A stretch of DNA of 60,810 nucleotides. Source: JAISST01 sp050434145 (GTDB lineage: Bacteria > Fusobacteriota > Fusobacteriia > Fusobacteriales > Fusobacteriaceae). The notes beneath the pieces are model-generated. The model ran no database searches. It was not told where the DNA came from and worked only from the letters and a program-made list of their open reading frames with translations. The translations under genes and the position numbers were made by a program. Below, piece by piece: positions 53,876 to 60,810 of this stretch; the first letter of the stretch is position 1; the number at the start of each line of letters is the position of its first letter. Location: assembly GCF_050434145.1 (NCBI RefSeq), contig NZ_JBNPVX010000016.1, positions 1 to 60,810 of the forward strand, given 5' to 3'.

Positions 53876-54707
53876 TTACAAGAATTTTTTCCTATCCCTC
53901 ACATCATTAATATCATTTTTTAATTGCTCTAGTGTAATTATTTTTTCTGTTTCACCATTATACATTATTGAAACTTCAGTTTGTTTCAGATCTTTTTTTG
54001 TTAAATTATCTGCATAAAATCTATAAAATTCAACCTTTTCAATATTTATATCTTTAAAAAATTCTAAACTTTCTACTAATTCTTTTCCACTCCATAATTT
54101 CAATGGTACAGATTTAATATAGTACAACATTTCTTCTTCTATCAATTTTTTCAAGAAAAATTCATATCTTTCTGTAGTATCATTTTCAAACAACACAATA
54201 CTAAATATTTTAATATTTTCTTTTGTATTATTTAATTTTTTGTAATTTTCTTTGCAATCAAAAATTATATTATATATTTCTATAAATTCATTTTTTTTAA
54301 TTTATAGCCAATATACAGTTCTCCACGCTTAGTTTCAATTTTGGTTGTCTTATATTTTTTCAAATTAAAAATATAATTTTCTACTACCAAATTTGTATTG
54401 TACAAAGAAGCTTCATATTCTATTGATTTTATATCCTCTAATACTATTACTATTTCCTTTGAAAAACCTGATTTAATCCACATTTCACCATTTTTTAATG
54501 TTAATACTTCAGTTTCCCAAATCATAATTTTTTTATATATTAATGGCAATCCTAAAAATGAAACAAAAAAAGGGATCAACTTTATCTCATGACTAATAAT
54601 GGTCAGTATTATGCCTAAAATTAGATAAAAAATAAAAAATATAAAAATTCTCTATTATTATCTATTATTAAAATGCATTCCTTTTCTTTTCTATTTATTT
54701 TTAACAT
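53876..54707 (-). pseudogene. Membrane protein with PH-like domain, split by two frameshifts
   Basis: Three pieces in different frames read as one protein: ATG 54707 (MLKINRKEKECILII, preceded by GGAG) to a membrane helix; then LILGIILTIIS to YIGYKLKK (54280-about 54620); then NEFIEIYNIIFDCKENYKKL onwards to 53876 (ending NDVRDRKKFL). The second junction is an eight-A run (54291-54298) where one more A would restore the frame; the first is in a T/A-rich run near 54620. The intact product would be about 275 residues. Its place behind toxin cassettes suggests an immunity or accessory protein. The family is not recognised. Confidence 0.55.
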
Positions 54708-54842
54708 TTTATCTCCATTTTTATAAAATATTTTCACCATTTACAATTTTTAAGTATAAGAAATATGTTATATATTTCATACATAACATATTTAATCTTA
54801 AATTAATCTTTTGATATAATTTTACAACAGAATGATTAATAT

Positions 54843-54980
54843 TTATTTTATTAAATGTCTCTGAATATTCTCATTAGATAGACCATAGTCTCTTACTATT
54901 ACAGTTTGAAATGTTCTTAAAGATTTAACTTCTTTTTGTAATTTCATCATTAAATCTAATAATTCCATTGTGTTTTTCAT
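54843..54980 (-). CDS. Small protein of 45 residues, unknown
   Basis: An ATG at 54980 opens a 45-codon frame beginning MKNTMELLDLMMKLQKEVKS, predicted helical and ending NIQRHLIK. It starts nine bases beyond the stop codon of the immunity-like gene at 54989. It may be a remnant of a longer gene or a genuine small protein. There is no strong ribosome binding site. Confidence 0.3.
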   Translation of the reverse strand: MKNTMELLDLMMKLQKEVKSLRTFQTVIVRDYGLSNENIQRHLIK

Positions 54981-54988
54981 ACTGCTTA

Positions 54989-55399
54989 CTAAACCTGGTT
55001 TTGACTTTTATCTAGTAAACTATAATTAACTCGTAAATCTATATCAGAACAAATAATATTCATTTTCACATTGTCAATCAATTCTATGACCACATTATAC
55101 CATTCATCATTAATAGATTTTAATCCTCCTCCTTTTGAGTCATAAGTGTTATTATTTTTAATTATGTCTAGTGCTTTTTCTGTAATCATTTCATCAATTC
55201 TAACTTTTATATCTTTTATCACTGACTCATCCCAATGTCCCAAATATGATATTCCTATGTAATTCTTACATGCTAGTGTTATTAATATCTCATTGTATGA
55301 TAAATAGATAATAATTGTATCGAAATTCATCTCTAGTTTCTCAAAAAAAGTATCGTGCCAACACTTTTCATTAATTATTTTTACAATTTCTTTATTCAT
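54989..55399 (-). CDS. Putative immunity protein for the adjacent toxin fragment
   Basis: The 136-residue cytoplasmic protein (MNKEIVKIINEKCWHDTFFE) has alternating strands and helices and no signal. It follows the toxin segment at 55467-56132 after 67 bases with its own AGGGAG ribosome binding site, the usual arrangement of a toxin and its immunity partner. I do not recognise a family. Confidence 0.5.
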   Translation of the reverse strand: MNKEIVKIINEKCWHDTFFEKLEMNFDTIIIYLSYNEILITLACKNYIGISYLGHWDESVIKDIKVRIDEMITEKALDIIKNNNTYDSKGGGLKSINDEWYNVVIELIDNVKMNIICSDIDLRVNYSLLDKSQNQV

Positions 55400-55466
55400 T
55401 TTATCTCCCTTCTACAATTATTACTTTAGATTTATACAGTCTATAATTCAGATTTATTATATATAT

Positions 55467-56132
55467 CTATAACTTGACTTCACTATTTATATAAAAAATC
55501 ATATGGCAAGGTATATTTTTTTGCCAAGGCCCTGTATTTATATTTTTTCTATAGTCTATATGTATATGCTTACTAAAATGAAGGGGATCATGTGATCCAA
55601 TATAGTTTGAATCACCTTTATATGATCCTTCAATGCGAATTCGTATAGGATAACCTTTGTGAGTTCCGATGTACTTTCCATTTTCATTTTTAAAATGATT
55701 CAATCCACTAAGAAATTCTGATTCTTTTGTAGGAATAGTTTCGCCAGTTGGTGTAACATAAAAATCTATTTTAGTTGAAGAGGGTTTAGTGGTCATTACT
55801 TTGTATGCATCTCTAACTTTTCCTGCATTAGCAGCACCCAGATCATATATGGTACTAAATAACATTATTGTCTCTATATGATCAACATTAGGAAAATGTT
55901 TATATAATTGTTTTCCTAATGTTTCACCTATAGGATCTCTTCCTGTTGTAAACTTAATTGCCATATTAGTAGTCGCTATCATTGTCCCAGCTTGCTGAAG
56001 TTTCACTGGATCTTGGGCTACAAAAGCATAAAACCTGAGCACTGCTGCTTGACCACTTACACCTCCTGTAGATATTTCTTCTCTCTTAATAGTCAGATCT
56101 CTATCAATTATTACTTTGATATATAAATTCAA
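55467..56132 (-). CDS. Orphan C-terminal toxin cassette of a hemagglutinin/CDI-type protein
   Basis: The 221-residue open frame begins at a TTG without a convincing ribosome binding site. Its first 130 residues look like stalk and pre-toxin sequence. Then comes FYVTPTGETIPTKESEFLSG, a linker type common just before toxin domains, and about 70 residues with GTHKGYPIRIRIEG and HDPLHFSKHIHIDYRKN, whose histidines and arginine could be catalytic (nuclease-like, not identified). There is no secretion signal, so it is an orphan cassette usable only by recombination into a full-length gene. An immunity-like gene follows. Confidence 0.5.
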   Translation of the reverse strand: MNLYIKVIIDRDLTIKREEISTGGVSGQAAVLRFYAFVAQDPVKLQQAGTMIATTNMAIKFTTGRDPIGETLGKQLYKHFPNVDHIETIMLFSTIYDLGAANAGKVRDAYKVMTTKPSSTKIDFYVTPTGETIPTKESEFLSGLNHFKNENGKYIGTHKGYPIRIRIEGSYKGDSNYIGSHDPLHFSKHIHIDYRKNINTGPWQKNIPCHMIFYINSEVKL

Positions 56133-56176
56133 TGAACCTAGCTGAATAATATATAATAATCATTATTATTAAAAAT

Positions 56177-56668
56177 TCATTCAATTAACTCGCAATACAC
56201 AGGTTGGTCTATATCGTCAATTTCACCTAATATAAACTCTTCACCCATTCTTAACTTATGAAATCGAAGCATCACATATTTTCTATCACAACTTAAAACC
56301 ATCCAAAATTTTGACCTTGGTTCTATTTGCTTTAAAATTGCGCCCCATGCCTTCAAAGCTTTTAATCCAATTATAATCGATGCATTTCTTGATATTTTTT
56401 CTTCAAAACAAAGATTAATTAGTGTTTCATTTTTGTCATATTCATATAGCGCTTTTTCATTAGGATAACCTTCTCTCACTTCTTTTAAAAATGAACTTTC
56501 TAATTCTGCACTACTTTTTTTTGATATAATTATACAATCATACACCTGTACAAAACTTGGATAAAGTAATTCTATTAATTCTTTAAATCTTATATTTAAT
56601 ATCTCATTTCTATTAAATTTTTTTAATTTTAATAATGTCTCTTCCATTTTTTTATTTATTTTTTTCAT
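56177..56668 (-). CDS. Putative immunity protein for the toxin at 56665-57027
   Basis: The 163-residue soluble protein (MKKINKKMEETLLKLKKFN, ending DIDQPVYCELIE) starts at an ATG that overlaps the toxin stop codon as ATGA. This strict coupling is what immunity genes show. The family is not recognised. The intact frame beside a decayed toxin-bearing gene suggests selection for continued protection. Confidence 0.6.
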   Translation of the reverse strand: MKKINKKMEETLLKLKKFNRNEILNIRFKELIELLYPSFVQVYDCIIISKKSSAELESSFLKEVREGYPNEKALYEYDKNETLINLCFEEKISRNASIIIGLKALKAWGAILKQIEPRSKFWMVLSCDRKYVMLRFHKLRMGEEFILGEIDDIDQPVYCELIE

Positions 56669-57826
56669 TTTTCTTCTCCCAATATTTTAAGTCCCTTTTT
56701 TATAGAATTTTGGAACCATTTTTGTTTTGTTATTTTCTGTATCCTTGAAGGTACTAGTATTATCCTATGCTTGTCACTATATAATTTTCCTATTTTTACA
56801 TCATAATACCATTTTGTATTGTTATGCTCATAGTAATGCAGATCAGCTGGTCGCTCACCAGAAGCTTGGTTTTCAACATCTACTCTCTCTTTACCATTAC
56901 CTGTACTTTTAATAGTTTTTCTATCAGTTTTTACTCCATCTTCTCCTAATATTTTTTCTTTTTCATTATCATCATTATCTCCTGAATTATTTGAATTATT
57001 TTTATCATTCTCTTCTTCCTTTTCTTTTTATTTTGCTTTTTCCTTGTCCTTTTCATCCTTTATTTTATCTTTGGCATCACCACTCATTTCTATTAATGCC
57101 CATGTCGCTACTGCTAATTTGCCTATCTCATCTGCTATCTTAGGATTTGATAATATATATGCTGCCGCATATATGGCTGAGGCTGCATCCATCAAATCGC
57201 CATTAACTCTATCTTTATAATATTGACTAGTTGATGCTTCTATCATGCCTTGAGCATTTATTGTTATTGCTGTTGCTCCTATACTTGGACTCCAACCTTT
57301 AGATGTATCTTGGTTAACATTGATGCTGCTTTTTCATCTACTAAATGGTTTGCATAAGTTCCATGCATCCCTTCATGACTCAAGTTTTCTAACATTTCAC
57401 TTGAATTTCCAAAGCCTTGTCCATATGTATTTATATAGACAACTCCCTCTTTATCATTTATGGACATGCCTGCTTTTATATTATCTGCTTCAACAAATTG
57501 TATTGAATAAAAATCTTTGCCAAATTCTGCTAATAGTGGTTTTAGTAATCCTGAAATCTCTGCCATATTGTATTCATCTAAGCCTACTCCATACTTTCCA
57601 TTAATATAATTATCTTCTATTATGTTCTTCAACTTTTCATCTACATCATATGCATAAGCTACAATATTAAATCCATTTTTTCCTAGATTATTTGCTAGTT
57701 GACCTAATACATTTTGTCCTGCTCCTTTATTATTTATTCCTTGGCTTATTCCCTTAGCAACTTGCGGTACCAATGTTGCCGTTTTCAAGAAGTCGATAAC
57801 AAACTGTTGACGTGTACTTTGATTCA
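56665..57826 (-). pseudogene. C-terminal part of a hemagglutinin/CDI protein with toxin domain, decayed
   Basis: Reading from 57826: LNQSTRQQFVIDFLKTAT and a peptidase-like motif HEGMHGTYANH, a frameshift near 57325 beside an A-run, then NQDTSKGWSPSIGATAITIN to KDKEKAK. A TAA at 57028-57030 follows, and the frame continues in phase to 56665. That last part has a low-complexity linker and an intact toxin-like domain (RVDVENQASGERPADLHYYE, KWYYDVKIGK, QNSIKKGLKILGEEK), a pattern seen at the C-termini of Rhs/CDI proteins. So one frameshift and one nonsense codon break an otherwise readable toxin gene. Confidence 0.6.
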
Positions 57827-57827
57827 G

Positions 57828-57925
57828 ACCCTCAGCTGGGCTTCGCTTTGCTCTGCTACGCTGTGAGATAGTGGTCTTCTAGATAATACTCAATGCTTTG
57901 CATTTCGTTTTATCAAGAAGCCACT
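57828..57925 (+). repeat. Composite palindromic element, copy 1
   Basis: A GC-rich module (CTGGGCTTCGCTTTGCTCTG, 57836-57855) precedes a 56-bp hairpin (57870-57925) with outer arms AGTGGTCTTCT/AGAAGCCACT and inner AATGC/GCATT. It separates stalk fragments LNQSTRQQFVIDFL and DKEIEQIDTTLHTDI. Confidence 0.65.
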
Positions 57926-58018
57926 AATATCTGTATGAAGTGTTGTATCTATTTGTTCTATTTCTTTATCTCTTGTGATTACTTGAGCATTGTCCAAAGA
58001 TGTATTAGTTACTCTTGT

Positions 58019-58116
58019 GGCTCAGCGCCATCTGGGCATGTTACATGCTATGATGGTACATCGTGGTCTTCTAACTAATCTTCAATGCTTCACATTTCAT
58101 CTTAGTAAGAAGCCAC
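58019..58116 (+). repeat. Composite palindromic element, copy 2
   Basis: The module GGCTCAGCGCCATCTGGGCA precedes a 54-bp hairpin (58063-58116) with outer arms GTGGTCTTCT/AGAAGCCAC and an inner AATGC..stem, closely related to copy 1. Copy 3 starts immediately behind it, so the two are in tandem. Confidence 0.65.
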
Positions 58117-58199
58117 AAACTTCGTTCACTGCCGATGCGACATCCTATCCACATAAGTAAAACTCATGTCTTTGACATTTCATTTTACTAAGTGGCTAG
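58117..58199 (+). repeat. Composite palindromic element, copy 3
   Basis: A short module (TTCGTTCACTGCCGATGCGA) is followed by the 55-bp hairpin 58145-58199: CTATCCACATAAGTAAAA on the left, TTTTACTAAGTGGCTAG on the right, inner ATGTC..GACAT. The copy at 60190-60243 differs at several positions, but in pairs that keep the stem. Confidence 0.7.
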
Positions 58200-58301
58200 A
58201 AATTCCTCTTTCTTCAAAATCTACTTTTATTCCGTTCTCGTAAGCTATGCTATTTACAAAAGTAGAATTCGTATCTTGTCTTTTATCTGACATACCAGCC
58301 T

Positions 58302-58395
58302 CAGCTGTTGGCTCGCTTCGCTTGCCTACGCTTTGACATAGTGGCCTACTAACCAAATCGCAAGACATTGTCTTTTGATTTGCAAAGTAGTCACT
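58302..58395 (+). repeat. Composite palindromic element, copy 4
   Basis: GTTGGCTCGCTTCGCTTGCC precedes a 56-bp hairpin (58340-58395) with arms AGTGGCCTACT/AGTAGTCACT and inner AAGACA..TGTCTT. Its arms differ from copy 1 at several bases on both sides. Confidence 0.65.
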
Positions 58396-58447
58396 AATAT
58401 TGAATACTCGCCTGTGGAACTTTCAAATCTGCTGTGACTCCACTTAG

Positions 58448-58555
58448 TCCCGCCGCTTCTTACGGCTCTTCACTTCGTGAATCGCTTCCAGCACGACATA
58501 CTATCCACCTAAGTAAGTGCTCAATGCTATGCATTTCGACTTACTAAGTGGATAG
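58448..58555 (+). repeat. Composite palindromic element, copy 5
   Basis: The module CGCTTCTTACGGCTC with TTCACTTCGTGAA precedes a 55-bp hairpin (58501-58555), CTATCCACCTAAGTAAG/CTTACTAAGTGGATAG with inner AATGC/GCATT. On the minus strand the stalk reads SKNAG on one side and AGLSG on the other, so the exact insertion point can be placed within a glycine codon, with GCAGG/GCGGG repeated at the two edges. Confidence 0.7.
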
Positions 58556-58614
58556 CAAAAGCCTGCATTTTTGCTATAGTTTTTGTCTTTCAAATCATTT
58601 ACAACCATCTCTTG

Positions 58615-58702
58615 CATCGGCTCTCCTTGTTCGCTCTCGCAGCGATGTCGTGGTCTACTAAGCAAGATTCAGACTTCGTCTTTCACTTGCCAAGTAGCCA
58701 CG
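58615..58702 (+). repeat. Composite palindromic element, copy 6
   Basis: TCGGCTCTCCTTGTTCGCTC precedes a 54-bp hairpin (58649-58702) with arms CGTGGTCTACT/AGTAGCCACG and inner AGAC..GTCT. It separates KEI from PMQEM of the stalk. Confidence 0.65.
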
Positions 58703-58818
58703 AATTTCTTTGGCATTGATTACCATAGACGCACTTTCATTCAAGCTACCAATGATGATTGTTTTTATGTCTTGGAATCTATTTCCAAATCTATAATCTT
58801 CTTTTGATGTTTCACATG

Positions 58819-58952
58819 CTATTCATCATGAAAAAGCAATTCTTTTATCTCTTCATGTAGATGCTTATTTAAGCCTAATCTTACATTATTTCTTGCATTT
58901 TATTCATCTTTTTATGTCTTTCTAACCATTGATTTTGATTTATTTTTTCCAT
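58819..58952 (-). pseudogene. Short toxin-tail or immunity remnant
   Basis: From ATG 58952: MEKINQNQWLERHKKMNKM, then, after a one-base shift, ARNNVRLGLNKHLHEEIKEL to a TAG at 58819. The conserved-looking Trp, His and HLHEEI suggest the tail of a nuclease-like toxin. It stands just before the next stalk fragment. Function is not assigned. The stretch 58953-59066 contains nothing I can identify. Confidence 0.3.
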
Positions 58953-59066
58953 CTATAATTATTCATACTTTATATATTTGAACTTTAAGTTTCAATTATA
59001 TTGTTAAAAATTCTATTAAATATTTTCATTATTTACCTTATATTCTCTCAAGGCTTTTTACAAGTG

Positions 59067-59306
59067 TCATTTAATTTCTTTGAAAATTATTTCTAGTCTT
59101 TTACACATTTCACTAAATGCACTTTCTTCATTGGAAAAAAAGTAACAGTCAAATTTTTCTTCTCTTTCTATGTTGTATACAATCCATTTTCCATTTTCAA
59201 AGTCTAAACAAATTCCTTCCTCAATATCTCTATCTCCATAGATACTATAGTAGTATCTTTTAGCCCCTATGTCTCTTAATTTCCTCTTTAAAATAGCAAT
59301 ATCCAT
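59067..59306 (-). CDS. Immunity protein, Imm59-like
   Basis: The 79-residue product (MDIAILKRKLRDIGAKRYYY) contains CLDFENGKWIVYNIEREEKF and a following Glu-rich FSNEESAFSEM, the pattern of the Imm59-type immunity proteins as I remember it. I place the start at ATG 59306, nine bases after AAGGAG; a longer frame from 59429 would overlap the toxin gene and lacks such a site. It is the partner expected for the toxin ending at 59395. Confidence 0.5.
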   Translation of the reverse strand: MDIAILKRKLRDIGAKRYYYSIYGDRDIEEGICLDFENGKWIVYNIEREEKFDCYFFSNEESAFSEMCKRLEIIFKEIK

Positions 59307-59394
59307 CAGTGTCAACTCCTTACTCGAATTATTAATAAACCATTTATAGCAACATAAATAAATACTCTTCAATTTAGTTGTATTTTTGCAGCTC

Positions 59395-60084
59395 TCATAT
59401 TGTTTCATCAATTTTACAGATATATGCACTATGACAAGGTAGATTTTTAAAATTCATCTCTATTATAGCCAATCCATTTTCATCTTTTTTTCCTGTATCA
59501 ATAATCTCCAATGCACTTAAGTATGGTAACAAATTTTTACCATTATCATCTGCCTTAACAAATAGTGAACTGTTTGGTAAACCACCTGATAAATAATCAT
59601 TACTGCTTCGTACAAATTCTATTAATTTATGTAAATTTTCTGGTGTTAAGTATAATGTTTTAAACTCTATCTCATCGGCTTTATAACCAAGTAATCTATT
59701 GGCATCATCTCCATCTAATGGATTTTTACCCCAATCTCTTATTGAGCCGCCAATATCTACATAACCACTTGAACCTATTCCACCTACAAACTCTCCATAT
59801 GATTTTTCCATGTAATTGGCTACTGTCTCATTTCCACCCATTAAATGTCCTATTTCATGGGCGAAAAGTTTATTAAAATTTAAAGTATTATTATTCATTA
59901 ATACTTCTGTATTTACCCAAATGCTTCCATCTTCATTTACTGCAAAACCTTCTGCATCCCATTGTTTTAAATCCAATTTAGTGTCATCTTTTAATGCTTC
60001 ACCTGCATAGAATTCGATCTTTATTTCTTTTACTATTTCTTCTTTACTTTTACCATCTGTTTCTAATAATCCTTTTTCTATCAA
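59395..60084 (-). pseudogene. Truncated hemagglutinin/CDI C-terminus with HEIGH zinc-peptidase motif
   Basis: The open frame has 229 residues from a TTG at 60084 but stays open to about 60135 without a start (TDSVAEKIEAEQFVRDLIEK), so its N-terminal part has been lost. It contains NKLFAHEIGHLMGGNETVAN, a zincin motif often found near the C-terminus of fusobacterial hemagglutinin-like proteins, and ends NFKNLPCHSAYICKIDETI. The last about 100 residues may be the toxin. A palindromic element (60141-60243) breaks the gene upstream, and a possible upstream piece (SPTIFKADGGQF) appears at 60244-60300. Confidence 0.55.
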
Positions 60085-60140
60085 ATCTCTTACAAATTGT
60101 TCTGCTTCTATTTTCTCTGCAACTGAGTCAGTTTTTGTCC

Positions 60141-60243
60141 TGCATCAGCTCCTCCTGCTGCTCTCTTCGTTCGCTGTCGGAGTGGCATCCTATCCACATA
60201 AGCAAAACTCACATCTTTGATGTTCATTTTGCTAAGTGGCTAG
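60141..60243 (+). repeat. Composite palindromic element, copy 7
   Basis: The module CTCCTGCTGCTCTCTTCGTT precedes a 54-bp hairpin (60190-60243): CTATCCACATAAGCAAAA on the left, TTTTGCTAAGTGGCTAG on the right, inner ACATC..GATGT. Compared with copy 3, AAGTA/TACTT has become AAGCA/TGCTT-type pairing and ATGTC/GACAT has become ACATC/GATGT, so changes occur on both arms together. Confidence 0.7.
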
Positions 60244-60369
60244 AAAAATTGACCACCATCTGCTTTGAAGATTGTTGGACTTGTTGTTATCTTATTTTAT
60301 AATTTTTTATCACTTTTTTTCTTTCAGTAGCCATATCTATATTATATAGCCATTATTATTAAAATATGT

Positions 60370-60705
60370 TTATTTTATATAATCATCAATTGTTTTTTTT
60401 TCCTCACATGAAATAACAATACTGCTACTCTTAGGAGTTAGAAATATACCCATGTTTTGACTTTGAAAATCATCATTTGATGGATCCAAATGATAATGAT
60501 CACCATTTTTATATTTACATGCTTGCCTTATTAGTTCCGTTCCAAAACCAAGCATTGCACTTTTACTCATAGAAAATTCTATTTCCACTTCATTTGCTAT
60601 ATTTTTTAATTCTTTATTATATATTTTTACTTCAACTACATTATCTCTTAACTTATCATATGTATCGCTTTCATCATCATAAATATTTATTATATATTCT
60701 TTCAT
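60370..60705 (-). CDS. Putative immunity protein (possibly Imm32-like)
   Basis: The 111-residue soluble protein (MKEYIINIYDDESDTYDKLR) has a strand-rich N-terminus, a central helix (LGFGTELIRQACKY) and HYHLDPSNDDFQSQNMGIFL near the end, a shape I associate with Imm32-type proteins, without certainty. AAGGAG precedes the ATG. Its toxin would lie beyond the right end of the window; the remaining bases 60706-60810 hold no recognisable coding sequence. Confidence 0.5.
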   Translation of the reverse strand: MKEYIINIYDDESDTYDKLRDNVVEVKIYNKELKNIANEVEIEFSMSKSAMLGFGTELIRQACKYKNGDHYHLDPSNDDFQSQNMGIFLTPKSSSIVISCEEKKTIDDYIK

Positions 60706-60810
60706 TTAATCTTTTTCTCCTTGTATAATATATTTAAGTTGATAAAGGCAACTTAAACCTTTTTATTAGCTTAATATTATTCAGCTATTGTTGTATAATA
60801 TGTTTATTAG

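Larger units (their letters stand above)
57926..58830 (-). pseudogene. Hemagglutinin stalk cut into pieces by palindromic elements
   Basis: Minus-strand fragments in original order are KEDYRFGNRFQDIKTIIIGS (about 58820-58703), PMQEMVVNDLKDKNYSKNAG (58620-58561), AGLSGVTADLKVPQASIQY (to 58397), MSDKRQDTNSTFVNSIAYEN (58300-58200) and VTNTSLDNAQVITRDKEIEQ (58018-57930). Each is separated from the next by an element containing stops. Sequence type matches the conserved region near the toxin end of fusobacterial hemagglutinin-like proteins. The fragments join sensibly with those at 57826 onward, so this was once one gene. Confidence 0.55.

Noticed and set aside
58180..58368. A 62-residue open frame as a separate gene
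   Set aside because: Its first 25 codons come from a palindromic element; only the rest (MSDKRQDTNSTFVNS...) is stalk sequence of the decayed hemagglutinin.
58145..58555. Palindromic elements as in-frame peptide insertions like Rickettsia RPEs
   Set aside because: In the stalk reading frame the elements contain stop codons (for example TAG at the end of the 58501-58555 hairpin), so they do not add peptides to a working protein.
57828..58702. The regularly spaced hairpins could be a CRISPR array
   Set aside because: Units are 54-56-bp imperfect palindromes that differ from each other, joined by protein-coding remnants, not identical direct repeats with equal-length spacers; no cas gene is present.
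1..60810. tRNA, rRNA, tmRNA or RNase P genes
   Set aside because: None of the conserved sequences (such as a T-loop with CCA end) was noticed anywhere in the window; reading by eye could miss a divergent one.

Overview
The window is strongly AT-rich chromosomal DNA from a Gram-negative-type anaerobe with Firmicutes-like housekeeping features. It carries an outer-membrane (TolC-type) efflux system together with GatCAB, rubrerythrin, YebC, ScpB and very strong AGGAGG ribosome binding sites. It also has filamentous-hemagglutinin/CDI-type toxin remnants and an EF-P with an arginine (R32) modification site beside an EarP domain. That mix points to the Fusobacteriota; the genus cannot be fixed from the sequence alone. 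I found no rRNA, tRNA, CRISPR array, phage genes or transposase.

Layout. 0-3.3 kb: a Sel1/TPR protein, rpsT and lgt. 3.5-10.6 kb: a TetR-controlled RND tripartite efflux operon on the minus strand with a small PG0541-like accessory gene at its end. 10.8-21 kb: a complete glucarate/galactarate catabolic unit (garR-garD-gudD-DHDPS family enzyme-glycerate kinase-aldo/keto reductase on minus; cdaR and a GntP-type transporter on plus), with two pairs of near-identical palindromes that look like the CdaR regulon operators. 21-28 kb: rubrerythrin, a WalJ-like MBL hydrolase, a degenerate UDG-like protein, 5-FTHF cyclo-ligase, YebC and four uncharacterised proteins. 28-37.3 kb: gatCAB, a pseudouridine synthase, scpB, an unknown exported protein, mreB, maf and an FtsK-membrane-domain-like protein. 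37.5-43.9 kb: an AroB-like/GppA fusion, pgk, gap, adenosine deaminase and a GntR regulator. 43.9-53.2 kb: an NRAMP-like transporter, a DUF2848 protein, a nitrilase-family amidase, proS, a MATE pump, efp and a fusion of an old-yellow-enzyme-like domain to EarP.

53.2-60.8 kb is an accessory zone: a decayed contact-dependent-toxin array on the minus strand. It holds hemagglutinin stalk fragments, three recognisable C-terminal toxin segments and several small immunity-like genes, with frameshifts and a nonsense codon. At least seven copies, plus one truncated copy, of a compact composite palindromic element (GC-rich module plus about 55-bp hairpin) have cut the stalk into fragments of a few dozen codons. 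A further copy at 45.9 kb sits inside a member of a second, MITE-like repeat family. Three members of that family lie immediately upstream of the ribosome binding sites of gudD, rubrerythrin and the DUF2848 gene.

The most notable functional observation is translational: the 709-residue OYE-EarP fusion overlaps efp by four bases (ATGA), and EF-P has arginine exactly at position 32. This predicts rhamnosylated EF-P with an unexplained flavoprotein domain attached to the modifying enzyme. Other unusual architectures are a dehydroquinate-synthase-like domain that has lost its metal ligands fused to a Ppx/GppA phosphatase, and an FtsK-like membrane domain without a motor next to maf and mreB.
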